Shown: positions 9,023 to 17,969 of the stretch, one piece after another
Layout of the letters: every line of letters starts with the position of its first letter
Position numbering within the stretch: position 1 is the stretch's first letter
Assembly (NCBI GenBank): GCA_937872925.1
Contig: CALMUT010000263.1
Span: forward strand, 1-53,972
Direction: 5' to 3'
DNA from: an uncultured Myxococcales bacterium
GTDB lineage: Bacteria; Myxococcota_A; Polyangia; Polyangiales; Polyangiaceae
DNA: 53,972 bases
Made by a program: the position numbers and the translations under genes
The notes under the pieces: generated by a model
Told to the model about the DNA's origin: nothing
Databases searched by the model: none
Seen by the model: only the letters and a program-made list of their open reading frames with translations

Positions 9023-10582
9023 CTAGGGCCGCACGAACACCACGGTGCCACGGTCTTTGTTCAACACCGAGTGCCAACCGTCGGGCACCAGAGGGTCCGT
9101 CCATTCGAAAAGCCACGCGGCGTCGATGGGCGAAAGATTGACGCAGCCGTGGCTGCGCACCTTGCCAAACTCGTCGTGCCAATACGTGCCGTGCAAGGCG
9201 TAGCCCTTGTGAAAGTACTGCACGAAGGGCACGTCGAGCAGGTTGTAGGAGTCGCTCTTGTCTTCGCTGCCGTCCATGGTGGCAGTGACGTGCTTGCTGT
9301 GGATCATGAACGTGCCGCGCGCAGTGGCATGGACCTTTTCTGGGTCGCCCAGGCCACCACGTCCGGTGCTGACGAGGGTCACGTACACGGGTTTCTTGCC
9401 GACGTACGCCACCAGGGACTGTTCTCGAATGGATATGTCAATCCACTTGCGTGTACCCACGGCAAAGCTGGGATAGCTGTCCCGCGGGCTAATGATGCGC
9501 AGACCTTCGACAGGAACGTAGCTGCCGTCGCGGGTTTCGAAGAATCCGAGGCGCCTTTTTCCGGTGAGCTTCAGAGGCTCGCGGTGGCGTAAATTTCCCG
9601 TGGCATGCATCTGGCCTGCGTCGTTGGCCTGAAAGCGCTGCGAGTAGTGCGACTCCAAGAACGCCACGGGCAGCGTCTCGCCCTCGCCGAGCTCCGTGCC
9701 TTGGAAGACCGACGGCTTGACCACGCGCGTGCGGTCCAGAGCGATGATATCCAGTTCCGTGGTGAGGCCGAAGAGCCTGCCTTCGTGCTCAAACACGCGC
9801 ATGATCGCAAAGCCACTGTCTGGTGCCGCGCGTCCGGCATGCACGGCAAAGTGCAAATGCTGGGGAACACCGTAGGCTTTGGTGATCTTCTCGGACGTGG
9901 ACAAGAAATCCGGAGGCGCGCCGGGTTCCCCCAAGATGTCCAGCACGCCTTTTGCAGCCATGCGTTGCTTCCAGCCCGTGACCCGGGCGATCACGCCCTT
10001 GCCCTCCACTTTTTCCATTTCTGTTTTGCTGACCAGGCGAAAGTAGCGCAGCGGTGCGACTTCAGCGGCAAGGGCGTACAAATACGGCAGGCCCTGCCCA
10101 CGCACGGGACGCACAGAATTGGCGACCACTACGGGATCCTCAACGCTCAAAGTGGCACCCTTGCCCACACACACGAAGCCTCGCGGGTTGATGCGATACC
10201 AGCCGCCGGCGCAGCCATCGTTCTTCAGAGCTGGGCCGCGTGCGTCCACCACCGAACCCGCGCGCATGTAGCCGTAGCGCGTGCGCTTGGGTCCCGTGTC
10301 GGTGTAGATCCATGTGCGCCAAGCGATGCTCGCGATGCGAGTTCCGTCAGGCTCGAAGGGCAAGTTGTCGCGCTCGGTCCCCAGCACCTCTTTGGCGGGA
10401 GCAGCGCCCCGGGCCGTACGGGCTTCACCGCTCGGACTCGTCGTCACGCCGTCCTGGGACGAACCCAAGGCGCGCACGGTCGACGCGGAAGCCACCTCCG
10501 ACGCAGCGCCCGGTGGATCGCGACGTTCGACGCAGCCCGAAAAGAGCGCGCCAACGCCGAGGAACACGAGCAGCTTGCGCAT
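9023..10582 (-). CDS. L,D-transpeptidase (YkuD) lipoprotein
   Basis: 519 residues. The lipoprotein signal MRKLLVFLGVGALFSGC has Cys17. The C-terminal L,D-transpeptidase domain (about 365-519) shows IDISIREQSLVAYVG, the HG of ALHGTYWHDEFG and the catalytic motif SHGCVNLSP with Cys near residue 480. These enzymes cross-link peptidoglycan 3-3 or attach proteins to it, in the periplasm. The roughly 340 residues before the domain are much longer than in minimal YkuD enzymes and include an SH3-like stretch (RTRYGYMRAGSVVDARG). It diverges from the Nudix gene with 66 bp between the starts. Confidence 0.88.
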   Translation of the reverse strand: MRKLLVFLGVGALFSGCVERRDPPGAASEVASASTVRALGSSQDGVTTSPSGEARTARGAAPAKEVLGTERDNLPFEPDGTRIASIAWRTWIYTDTGPKRTRYGYMRAGSVVDARGPALKNDGCAGGWYRINPRGFVCVGKGATLSVEDPVVVANSVRPVRGQGLPYLYALAAEVAPLRYFRLVSKTEMEKVEGKGVIARVTGWKQRMAAKGVLDILGEPGAPPDFLSTSEKITKAYGVPQHLHFAVHAGRAAPDSGFAIMRVFEHEGRLFGLTTELDIIALDRTRVVKPSVFQGTELGEGETLPVAFLESHYSQRFQANDAGQMHATGNLRHREPLKLTGKRRLGFFETRDGSYVPVEGLRIISPRDSYPSFAVGTRKWIDISIREQSLVAYVGKKPVYVTLVSTGRGGLGDPEKVHATARGTFMIHSKHVTATMDGSEDKSDSYNLLDVPFVQYFHKGYALHGTYWHDEFGKVRSHGCVNLSPIDAAWLFEWTDPLVPDGWHSVLNKDRGTVVFVRP

Positions 10583-10648
10583 GGACGGCGAGGGCTACCA
10601 CAACTTGTGCCTTGGGAAAGCCCCCGCGCGGGACTACGGTGGGCGCCC

Positions 10649-11113
10649 ATGGCATTGCCCGCAGGTTTGTTCCTCATAATGAAGGAGGTGGCGCGCCATC
10701 TCTTGCGGCGGCCCGTGGTTGGGATCGTCGCCGTGGCCCGCACGCCGAGTGGGCAGATCGTCCTGATCCGACGGACCGACACAGGCCAGTGGGCGCTTCC
10801 CGGCGGCACCCTGGAGTGGAACGAGACGCTCCGCGACGCCTGTCGCCGCGAGCTGCGCGAAGAAGCCGGCGCGGAGGTCGTCGAGCTCGGCGGACTGCTC
10901 GGTGTCTACTCCGAACCCTGGCGCGATCGACGCTTCCACGCCGTGACCGTCGTTGTGTCCGCGCGTGTCCGCGAACCCACGGAGCAGCCAATGAATCCTG
11001 CAGAGATTGCGGAAGTGCGCTGCTTTTCCGAAAACGAACTGCCGCAAGGCTTGGCCCACGGAATGGACGAGATGCTGCGAAACGCCCTCGGGGACAAAAC
11101 CCTCTGGGAGTGA
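10649..11113 (+). CDS. Nudix hydrolase
   Basis: 154 residues. The complete Nudix box is visible: G-x5-E-x7-REL-x-EE-x-G from GTLEWNE through RRELREEAGA, which binds the divalent metal for hydrolysis of nucleoside diphosphate-linked substrates. The fold start (PVVGIVAVARTPSGQIVLIRR) and the WALPGG motif before the box fit ADP-ribose or nucleotide pyrophosphatase-type members, but the substrate cannot be assigned. ATG 10649 is used; ATG 10679 (MKEVARHLL) is an alternative ten codons later. The frame is open for about 1 kb upstream, but that stretch is antisense to the L,D-transpeptidase. Confidence 0.85.
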   Translation: MALPAGLFLIMKEVARHLLRRPVVGIVAVARTPSGQIVLIRRTDTGQWALPGGTLEWNETLRDACRRELREEAGAEVVELGGLLGVYSEPWRDRRFHAVTVVVSARVREPTEQPMNPAEIAEVRCFSENELPQGLAHGMDEMLRNALGDKTLWE

Positions 11114-11191
11114 GGCAATTTCCCCGCTGGAACCCCGCGGGGACGAAAGCGCTTGTGGCCGACGGCGCGCGGACCGAAAAATGCTCGGGTG

Positions 11192-12403
11192 ATGTACCGA
11201 GGCATCCCAGCATCGAGCCGGACCTCCGCCCCCAGACCTTGGGCGCGGGCCGTTCTAACGACATTCGCGATTTGCGCAGCCTTCGCAGCGGGCGGCTGTG
11301 CGCTCTTTGGCGGTTTGCGCGCCAATGCTGTGGCCAGCACTGCCGAACCCCCGGCCAACGTCGCGGTGTACCTCTCCGTACGTGACGGGGATGAGCCGAT
11401 CACGGACTTGTCCGCCGGCAATTTCCAGCTACTCGAAAACGGGCAGCCGCTGAGCAGCACAGACACGGGACTCACTCTCCTGCAACGCGACACAGTCGCC
11501 CTCCATCGAGTGCTCCTGTTGGTGGACATCAGCACGGCCAAAGACGCCGGATCGCGCGTGCAGCTGTCGCGAGGCGTCGCAAGCTTCGTTGAAGCGGTGC
11601 GCAAGGCTCAGGCGGTGACCGTGATGGCTTTCGACGGCAGCGCGGAACCCAGGCTTGTCGCCGAGTACCCGCAGGGTGCTGGTGAGAAGTTGGAGCGCGT
11701 CGCCGCCTTGGAGCCCATGGCGCCCAAAGACCCATCGCGGAACCTTCACGGGGCTGTGCTCCACGGCATCAAACATCTCGATGCCCGGCTGATGTCCGCG
11801 AAGAAGCCGATCCGCGTTGGCACGTTGGTGATCTTCACTGCCGGCCCAGATCTAGCTGCCCGTGTTCAGCGTGAAGAAGCCGAGGAAAAGATCCGCAACT
11901 CGCCGCACCACGTGCTCTCCATCATCGTGGCGAACGAAGCAACGGAACCAGATCTGGGCGAACTCGCCAAAGACGGCCTGGTTCGGGCGCCCAGCGTGCA
12001 GATGGCCGGGATTGGCCTGGACGAAGCGTCCCGCAAGGTCAACGCGCTCGAACAGCAGTACTACCTGCTGTCGTATTGCTCGCCGGCGCGCGCGGGAATG
12101 CGTCGGCTGACCATCGACGTCAAGCGCACGACTCTCGAGGGCGACGAGCAGAATGCCAGCGCGGAGGTCGACTTCAACGCCGCCGGATTTGGCCCAGGCT
12201 GCGATCCGGCGCGGATACCGCGCTTTGCCAGTGGCACGGCGCCCGTGAGCGTCGAACCGCCGCCCGGCGAGGAAGCTCCGCCGGACCCCAAGGCGCCGCC
12301 CAAGGACACCGCGCCCAAAGACACGCCCCCCAAGGGCCAAGACAAGGCGGCACCACCGCCGGACTTGCCCGGCTACGCGCCGTTGCCTAACCAACCCAAG
12401 TGA
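11192..12403 (+). CDS. VWA-like lipoprotein
   Basis: 403 residues from ATG 11192. The signal peptide ends in a lipobox-like AAFAAGGC. Residues about 45-300 resemble a von Willebrand factor A fold in the VWFA-related style: a beta strand with NFQLLENGQP, then LLLVDISTA, which keeps D-x-S of the MIDAS D-x-S-x-S motif but has Ala at the last position, and VMAFDG. The C-terminal 70 residues are Pro/Lys-rich (PPKDTAPKDTPPKG) and probably disordered. Likely a surface-anchored adhesion or protein-interaction module. The stop overlaps the next gene by 4 bp (GTGA), suggesting translational coupling. Confidence 0.72.
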   Translation: MYRGIPASSRTSAPRPWARAVLTTFAICAAFAAGGCALFGGLRANAVASTAEPPANVAVYLSVRDGDEPITDLSAGNFQLLENGQPLSSTDTGLTLLQRDTVALHRVLLLVDISTAKDAGSRVQLSRGVASFVEAVRKAQAVTVMAFDGSAEPRLVAEYPQGAGEKLERVAALEPMAPKDPSRNLHGAVLHGIKHLDARLMSAKKPIRVGTLVIFTAGPDLAARVQREEAEEKIRNSPHHVLSIIVANEATEPDLGELAKDGLVRAPSVQMAGIGLDEASRKVNALEQQYYLLSYCSPARAGMRRLTIDVKRTTLEGDEQNASAEVDFNAAGFGPGCDPARIPRFASGTAPVSVEPPPGEEAPPDPKAPPKDTAPKDTPPKGQDKAAPPPDLPGYAPLPNQPK

Positions 12404-12759
12404 CGCCCCCTCGCGAAGTCTTGGTGGAGCTGCACGAACGCGGCATCGTCCACGGGCGCGGTGTGCAGATGGTGACCTGGCTGGTCAAAGACCGGGACCT
12501 TTGGTGCAAGGCTACGGACCTGGAAGGTGCCACCCTGACCTCCTTGGATGCTGGTCCCGGCACCGTGTGGGAGCGGCGCATCGAGCTGAGGCTAGCGGTC
12601 GGCACGCCGTTGGAACGCGTCACGTCACAGCCGGAGGCTGACACCCAACGTGACGTGCTCTCCCACTTGCAGCGCGGGAAGAAGTCCGGGCGAAAGACCC
12701 ATCGTCAGCGCTACCGTGTGGGAGCCCGGGGAGACATCGAACGCGACGACGGCGATTGA
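12400..12759 (+). CDS. Small unknown protein coupled to the VWA lipoprotein
   Basis: 119 residues, GTG start inside the upstream stop (GTGA overlap). N-terminal half is mixed alpha/beta (REVLVELHERGIVHGRGVQMVTWLVKDRDLWCKA), C-terminal half is basic and likely disordered (GKKSGRKTHRQRYR). No signal peptide. I do not recognise a family. Support for it being real is the coupled start and open frame up to the FadL-type gene; it could still be a spurious frame in GC-rich DNA. Confidence 0.5.
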   Translation: MTPPREVLVELHERGIVHGRGVQMVTWLVKDRDLWCKATDLEGATLTSLDAGPGTVWERRIELRLAVGTPLERVTSQPEADTQRDVLSHLQRGKKSGRKTHRQRYRVGARGDIERDDGD

Positions 12760-12831
12760 TTGACCTGGTCGCTCATGCCTGCTCTGCTCGCGGTTGGCTC
12801 GCCGACCTTGCGGCAGGCCGGAGGAGGACGC

Positions 12832-14409
12832 GTGAAACGTTGGGCCACGATCGCTGCAGGTTGCATGACGCTTTCGGCCGCAAGCACGGCCACGGCATCG
12901 AGCGCCGTGGAATTCCCGGACAACGGCGTGGCGCAGCTGTCCCGAGGCGGCGCGTGGCTGGCGACTGCAACGGACCCCATCGCCGGCTTCTACAACCCTG
13001 CAGCGCTCGCCACGCAGACCACCAGCTTCGGCATCGGTTTGAATCTGGCCATTCAGAAGCTCTGCTACACGCGTCGCGGCCCCGGAGACACGAGCATCGG
13101 TCCGAGCCCCGGTCTTGAGGCAGGCGGCATCACCTACGAAGAGGTCTGCAACTCGAACGCGGGCCGTGCCAACGCCATCCCGAACCTGGCCGCCGTGTGG
13201 CGCATGTCGGAAAAGCTCGCCCTGGGGCTGACCTTCACAACGCCCGCATCCTACGGCACGACCCAGTGGCCCGACGTTGCCTCGTCCTCCGGACGCACGG
13301 AGCCCATCCCGGCGGCCCAACGCTATTTGTCCCTAAAGGTGCAGGGCACCGTGCTCTGGCCCACCCTCTCCGCCGCCTACTCGATCACCGATCGCTTGCA
13401 CGTGGGCGCCGGCTTTGTGGCGGGCGTCGCGTTCCTGGAGCTCGAGAGCATGTCCATGAGCAACGTGCAGGAAACGAACGCCGTGGACAATCACGTGCAA
13501 GATACACGTAGCAAGATCACCGTGCGGGATGTGTTCGTGCCCGGCGCCGTCGCCTCGGTGCTGTACGAGGCCAATGACAACTTCGACTTCGCTGCCTGGG
13601 GCCGCGTCAGCGATTCCATCCGAGCCAAGGGCGATCTGGAAGTCATCGCGCCCTACTTCGCACCGACAGGCGTCAAGCGCACGCAATGCGACTATCCAGG
13701 CCAAACCCTGGACGAACCGGGTAAGCAGTGTGCGGATACCACTTTGAGCAAAGACCAAGTCGGCGAAGACGCCGCCAAGGTCACCGTGGCCATTCCCATG
13801 GAGCTCCGAGTCGGCGCGCGCTTTCATGTCCCCCAACCCGCTGCACGCGGCCTCGAATTGGAAAGACATCGCAAAGATACCCACCGTACGCGGGACCCGC
13901 TGCGAGACGATCTTTTCGACTTGGAGCTAGACGTGACCTACGCGCACAACAGCCAGGCGGACGTGGTCGAGGTGCGTTTTCCCAGCGGTATCAACGTGCT
14001 CGGACTGCCGGGCACTGTGCCGGAAAACGCTGACCGCCCCACAGGTTACAAGGACAGCATTGGCGTGCGTTTGGGCGGTCAATACAACTTGGTTCGCAAC
14101 AAGATTGGCATCCGCGCGGGTAGCTGGATGGAAACGAAAGCCGTCGACGACGACCACCTCACCGTCACCGGCGTGCCCGCACTACGCGCCGGTCTCGCCA
14201 CCGGGCTCGTGTTCCGGGTTCAAGCCGTAGACTTGGAATTTGGCTACATGCACGCCTTCAACGCCGGTCTGGACAACGGCGGCGACGGAAAGCTACGCGC
14301 CATCGCCGGCTCCGGCTCGCCGGACAACCGCAGCTACCACGCCGTCAACGGCGGCAGCATCACCCAGGACGCGGACGTGTTTTCCCTCGGTGCGGTTGCG
14401 CGCTTCTAG
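12832..14409 (+). CDS. FadL/OMPP1/TodX-type outer-membrane transport protein
   Basis: 525 residues. GTG 12832 is chosen because GGAGGAGG lies just upstream and it begins a clean signal peptide (KRWATIAAGCMTLSAASTATA). The mature start has the hallmark of FadL-type channels: NGVAQLSRGGAWLATATDPIA then FYNPAALA. The rest is alternating beta-strand sequence ending in an aromatic C-terminus (VFSLGAVARF), as outer-membrane barrels do. This family takes up long-chain fatty acids or other hydrophobic compounds. A Cys pair and an acidic loop (about 310-390) are insertions relative to FadL. The fatty-acid oxidation genes in this window are not adjacent, so a shared pathway is only suggestive. Confidence 0.85.
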   Translation: MKRWATIAAGCMTLSAASTATASSAVEFPDNGVAQLSRGGAWLATATDPIAGFYNPAALATQTTSFGIGLNLAIQKLCYTRRGPGDTSIGPSPGLEAGGITYEEVCNSNAGRANAIPNLAAVWRMSEKLALGLTFTTPASYGTTQWPDVASSSGRTEPIPAAQRYLSLKVQGTVLWPTLSAAYSITDRLHVGAGFVAGVAFLELESMSMSNVQETNAVDNHVQDTRSKITVRDVFVPGAVASVLYEANDNFDFAAWGRVSDSIRAKGDLEVIAPYFAPTGVKRTQCDYPGQTLDEPGKQCADTTLSKDQVGEDAAKVTVAIPMELRVGARFHVPQPAARGLELERHRKDTHRTRDPLRDDLFDLELDVTYAHNSQADVVEVRFPSGINVLGLPGTVPENADRPTGYKDSIGVRLGGQYNLVRNKIGIRAGSWMETKAVDDDHLTVTGVPALRAGLATGLVFRVQAVDLEFGYMHAFNAGLDNGGDGKLRAIAGSGSPDNRSYHAVNGGSITQDADVFSLGAVARF

Positions 14410-14468
14410 GTCGCGCAACACTCGATGCGGCGCCCACACGTCAAAGGGCATCCCCGGCTGGCGCTTTG

Positions 14469-15926
14469 TCATGGCCTCGCGCAGCGGGCCCCTTGATTGG
14501 GGTAACGGACCGTTGGAGCGTCGCTGTAGCGGATCTTTGACAACAGGTAGTACGCGTTGTTGTTGAAAGTTCCGCCCCGGAGCACGCGGGTCGTGCCTGT
14601 CGTGAATTCGGCACAGTCACTGCACGGTTTGGCGTAGGGAGCGGCGTACCAGTCCAAGTTCCATTCCCAAACGTTGCCGGCCAAGTCCGCCTGGCCGTAC
14701 TTTCCGTTGCCCGGTGCGGAGCCAACCGGCGCTATGTTCGCCACTCCGCTGCAGGTCCCGCTGGCGCCGTAGTAGCAGCCGTACACCGCGAGGTTCGCGT
14801 CAGTGCCTGGCACTGACGCACCCCACGGGTACGCACGCTGCTCGCTCCCGCCCGCAGCGGCGTAGTTCCACTCCGCTTCCGTCGGCAGCCTGCCTCCGTC
14901 CCAGATGCAAAACGCGAGCGCGGTGTACCAGTTGATGCAGTTGATAGGTCGGTGCTCGTTCCCGCCCGTTCCATCGGTCCAAGTCTGCGCGCTGACGTTG
15001 CACTTTAGCGCGGTGGTGAGCGCCCCCGCGTCCGCCGGCAAGCTCGTGTTCCACGACGCGCTCCAGCCCGGGTCGCTCGCGTTGTTCGGGTTCTTACCAG
15101 CACCCGCGGGCGTCATCGTCTGGGCGTATGCCGCCACGAACTTTCGGAACCGGCCGACCGTGATTTCGTACTTATCCAGACGGAAGTCGCTCACCGTCGC
15201 GGGATAGTTCGCGTCATCGCTGCGGTTGAATGTTCCGCCCGGCACCAGCAGGCTGGTGCAACAGCTGTCGGTCGCGCCCGAACCGCAGGTCGCCGCGAGC
15301 GTCTCGCAACTCGGCGGCGCCGTACACGCGCCGGAGCTGCAGTGCGGCGTCGCCGACGGACACGCCTGCGCCGCTCCCCATTCCCCGCTCAAGGAGCATG
15401 TCTGAATTCCGCTGCCCGCGCACTGTACGGCGCCCGGCGAGCATTCGCCGGTGCACGTCCCCAACGCGCACACGTACTGGCAAGGCGCGCCGTCGGTCCA
15501 TTGCGCGGACGCGCTGCAAGTCTGCGGAATCAAGCCGTTGCACTGCTTCGCACCCGGCGAGCACACGCCGCCACCGTCCGCGCCGCCAGCCCCAGCTCCC
15601 CCAGTCGCGCCACCAGCGCCACCCGTCGCGCCACCAGCGCCACCCGTCGCGCCCCCAGCGCCACCACCATCCGTCGCGCCGCCAGCGCCACCGCCATCCG
15701 TCGCGCCGCCGGTACCGCCGGCAATGCCGCCACTGCCACTGCCAGCCGTGCCGCCACCCGTCCCGCCCGCGCCTACGCCGCTGGTTCCGCCAGTGCCGCC
15801 GCCAGCGCTTGCGTCATTCGCTCCCGCGCCGCCGGTGCCGTTCCTAGTCACCACCTTGGAGCTGCACGCACTCGCACCAAGCAACAACAGCGCGACGGAC
15901 AGCGATGGTCGATTGTGAAACCTCAT
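14469..15926 (-). CDS. SUMF/FGE-sulfatase domain lipoprotein
   Basis: 485 residues from ATG 15926. The lipoprotein signal ends LLLGASACSS. A low-complexity Gly/Ala/Thr linker follows (about residues 30-120), then two Cys-rich stretches with C-x-x-G-x-x-Q-T-C-S repeats. The C-terminal SUMF1-like domain (about 215-485) has VPGGTFNRSDD, DKYEITVGRFRKFVAAYAQ, PINCINWYTALAFCIW, GGRLPTEAEWNYAAAGG, DLAGNVWEWNLDWY and RVLRGGTFNNN. SUMF-like domains act as formylglycine-generating enzymes or as sugar- and peptide-binding modules. No CxPxR sulfatase target is nearby, so a binding role is as likely as an enzymatic one. Confidence 0.85.
   Translation of the reverse strand: MRFHNRPSLSVALLLLGASACSSKVVTRNGTGGAGANDASAGGGTGGTSGVGAGGTGGGTAGSGSGGIAGGTGGATDGGGAGGATDGGGAGGATGGAGGATGGAGGATGGAGAGGADGGGVCSPGAKQCNGLIPQTCSASAQWTDGAPCQYVCALGTCTGECSPGAVQCAGSGIQTCSLSGEWGAAQACPSATPHCSSGACTAPPSCETLAATCGSGATDSCCTSLLVPGGTFNRSDDANYPATVSDFRLDKYEITVGRFRKFVAAYAQTMTPAGAGKNPNNASDPGWSASWNTSLPADAGALTTALKCNVSAQTWTDGTGGNEHRPINCINWYTALAFCIWDGGRLPTEAEWNYAAAGGSEQRAYPWGASVPGTDANLAVYGCYYGASGTCSGVANIAPVGSAPGNGKYGQADLAGNVWEWNLDWYAAPYAKPCSDCAEFTTGTTRVLRGGTFNNNAYYLLSKIRYSDAPTVRYPNQGARCARP
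15565..15845 (-). repeat. Coding tandem repeat, Gly-Ala/Gly-Thr linker of the SUMF lipoprotein
   Basis: Imperfect tandem repeats of GGCGCCACC-like units encode GGAT/GGAGG runs between the lipid anchor and the folded domains. Such spacers probably hold the domain away from the outer membrane. The DNA is prone to slippage, so repeat number may vary between strains. Confidence 0.7.
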
Positions 15927-16061
15927 GTCGTCATCCAATGGTGCGGACAGCTGCCGGAGTATACGCTTGTTTGCGGCGGCGACGTCAGTGTCATGTCGTC
16001 CCACCATGTACGATGTGGACGCACAGGGTAGGATGCGAGCGCCTTGGCTCGTTATCTTCTT

Positions 16062-16123
16062 GGGGCGGCGCGTTGAGCTTGGGGCGGTGCGTTGAGGCGG
16101 CGGGATCGGGGCGGCGCGTTGAG
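16062..16123. repeat. Three 16-bp direct repeats
   Basis: GGGGCGGCGCGTTGAG at 16062-16077 and 16108-16123, with a one-base variant (GGGGCGGTGCGTTGAG) at 16081-16096. They sit in the 259-bp gap upstream of the SUMF lipoprotein (minus strand) and downstream of the pectate-lyase-like gene. Iteron-like binding sites or a short decayed repeat are both possible. Confidence 0.55.
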
Positions 16124-16185
16124 CGGCAGGACGCGCACATGGACACCGAGCGCTGGCGCGGTGGGCTTTTCGCTGTGGGGCGGGC

Positions 16186-17832
16186 TCAGTTGCAGAGCGC
16201 GGCGTCGCCGGTCAAGGAGTGCAGGTACTCCTCGAGATTCGTGTAGCCGTCTTTGTCGTCGTCGCCGTTATTGTCCGCCAGGTTTGCGTTGAGTCCGCGC
16301 GCCTTTTCCCAGTTGTCCGGCATGCCGTCCTGGTCTGTGTCGGTCGGCGCCGTGCCGCCTGCGATGGTCGGATACGTGCCGCTGCTTGCGAGCCCGCCGT
16401 TGCCCGCCTTGTATTGCGCCACAAGGCGCGTGTCTACGGCGTCCCGGACGGGAAGGCTGGCGCCGACGCCATCCAGGATGGCGGCTTCGAGCGCGCTTGC
16501 GGCGATCGGCGTGATGCCCGAACTGGAGTAGGGAGCGCTCTTCAGGAACGGCGCCAGATTGGAAGAATACTCACCTTGGCCCGGGATCTGCAGATTGCCG
16601 CTAATGTGGGCGTGGGTCGTGGACGCGACGATCCCGGCGCTCGCTTCGCCCGCCGAGATGGGCTGCCCTTGCACCGAGTTCGCATTGCTGACGGAAACGC
16701 CGCTGGACGCTTTGTACTTGTTGTTGATGACCGCGAACTTCAAGCCCAATGTCGGGTTCGTGCCGGATTTATAGCCATAGGCGATGTTGTTGATCATCTC
16801 GAACTCGAAGCTGTTGCCCGTCGGCCAATTGGCTCGCACGTTGCGCTCCGCGTTGTGGGCAAAGAGGTTCCGATAGTAGCTGACGTTGGATACGTTCTTG
16901 TAGGTCAACGCGCCGTAGCCACTTTCCGCGACCAGACTGTTCTGGATCGTGCAGTTCGAAATGGTGCTACCGGCAAAGCCGCCCACGAACGCGATGTTCT
17001 CGTCTCTGGCCCAGCTGACACTGCAGTGGTCCACGATCACGTTCTTCAACTGGATGCCGTTGTACCCAGAAATGTTGATGCCGTCTTCGTTCGACCCGGT
17101 GGTGGTGTTGCCGTGACGGAAGCGTACGTAGCGCACGATCACGTTACTGTCCGAGATGCGCAACTCGCCGTTCTTGATCAGGATCCCGCCGCCGGGCGCG
17201 GTCTCGCCGGCGATGGTAACGTCGCCACTGCCGGCGTTGATCGCGAGGTAGCTCGTGGCCTGGATGGTGCCACCCACGTCAAACACGATCGTGCGTGGCC
17301 CCTTCAACAGCAGGGCCGCGCGCAAGCTGCCCGCGCCGCTATTGTTCAGATTGGTCACGTGCACCACGCTGCCCCCTCGGCCGCCGGTCGACTCTTTGCC
17401 GAAGCCGAACGCACTGGGGAACGCCTTCAGCGCACAGCCCGTTCCACCGCCACTGCCGCCACTGCCGCCACTGCTGCCGGAGCTCACACCGCTGCCCGCT
17501 GCACCGGCGTTGCCCGAGGCGCCCGCGTCGCCCGATGCGCCGGCTTTGCCCGCTGCCCCTGCGTTGCCCGCTGCGCCGGCGTTCCCCGTTGCGCCCGACG
17601 TGCCTGCACTACCCGCCGCGCCGCCGGAGCCGGTTCCGCTACTGCCTCCGCTCGTCGCGCCCACGCCTCCGCTGGCACTCTGACCGCCAGCTCCCGAACC
17701 GCTAGCATCGTCGCTGCCGCAACCCGCTGCAAAACATAATAGCGAGGCCAAGGCGGTAGCTCCTGCCTTCGACGCCAACTTGCAGCGCCAGCCACTGCCG
17801 ATCATGGACCGCGGAACTTTGATGCGAAGCAT
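16186..17832 (-). CDS. Pectate-lyase-like right-handed beta-helix lipoprotein
   Basis: 548 residues. ATG 17832 gives MLRIKVPRS before the signal; ATG 17805 (MIGSGWRCK) is an equally good start. The signal ends SLLCFAAGC. A collagen-like linker of Gly-x-Ala-Gly-Ala-Ala units spans about residues 50-125. The catalytic domain matches polysaccharide lyase family 1: GGRGGSVVHVTNLNN, GAGSLRAALLLKGPRTIVF, DVGGTI, NVIVRYVRFRHG, NEDGINI, NVIVDHCSVSW and YYRNLFAHN. The C-terminus carries acidic Ca-binding-like repeats (DTDQDGMPDNWE, NNGDDDKDGYTNLEE). Expected to cleave pectin-type polysaccharides at the cell surface; the exact lyase activity is not proven. Confidence 0.87.
   Translation of the reverse strand: MLRIKVPRSMIGSGWRCKLASKAGATALASLLCFAAGCGSDDASGSGAGGQSASGGVGATSGGSSGTGSGGAAGSAGTSGATGNAGAAGNAGAAGKAGASGDAGASGNAGAAGSGVSSGSSGGSGGSGGGTGCALKAFPSAFGFGKESTGGRGGSVVHVTNLNNSGAGSLRAALLLKGPRTIVFDVGGTIQATSYLAINAGSGDVTIAGETAPGGGILIKNGELRISDSNVIVRYVRFRHGNTTTGSNEDGINISGYNGIQLKNVIVDHCSVSWARDENIAFVGGFAGSTISNCTIQNSLVAESGYGALTYKNVSNVSYYRNLFAHNAERNVRANWPTGNSFEFEMINNIAYGYKSGTNPTLGLKFAVINNKYKASSGVSVSNANSVQGQPISAGEASAGIVASTTHAHISGNLQIPGQGEYSSNLAPFLKSAPYSSSGITPIAASALEAAILDGVGASLPVRDAVDTRLVAQYKAGNGGLASSGTYPTIAGGTAPTDTDQDGMPDNWEKARGLNANLADNNGDDDKDGYTNLEEYLHSLTGDAALCN
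17440..17715 (-). repeat. Coding tandem repeat, collagen-like linker of the beta-helix lipoprotein
   Basis: The minus strand encodes repeated GNAGAA, GKAGAS and GDAGAS hexapeptides plus Ser-Gly runs between the lipid anchor and the beta-helix. The repeat is more regular than the Gly-Thr linkers of the other lipoproteins in this window. Confidence 0.7.
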
Positions 17833-17969
17833 GGGATCGCCGGCTGCAAACCGCATGCCCCACCGCTGCGTCGCGAGATCTGCGGAAGACCTCCGAGACC
17901 GGTGACACCACGGACCCCACGGGTCGCGACGTCTTGGGTCACCCTGACGGATCCCGTCACCCCCGCGGC

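Noticed and set aside
9605..10648. Upstream extension of the Nudix frame
   Set aside because: Entirely antisense to the L,D-transpeptidase; the Nudix fold begins after 10649.
15565..15845. CRISPR-like repeats
   Set aside because: The repeats are contiguous coding Gly-rich units without spacers or cas genes.
16219..17739. 506-codon plus-strand frame
   Set aside because: Antisense to the beta-helix lipoprotein; sequence is Arg/Ala/Val-rich shadow coding.
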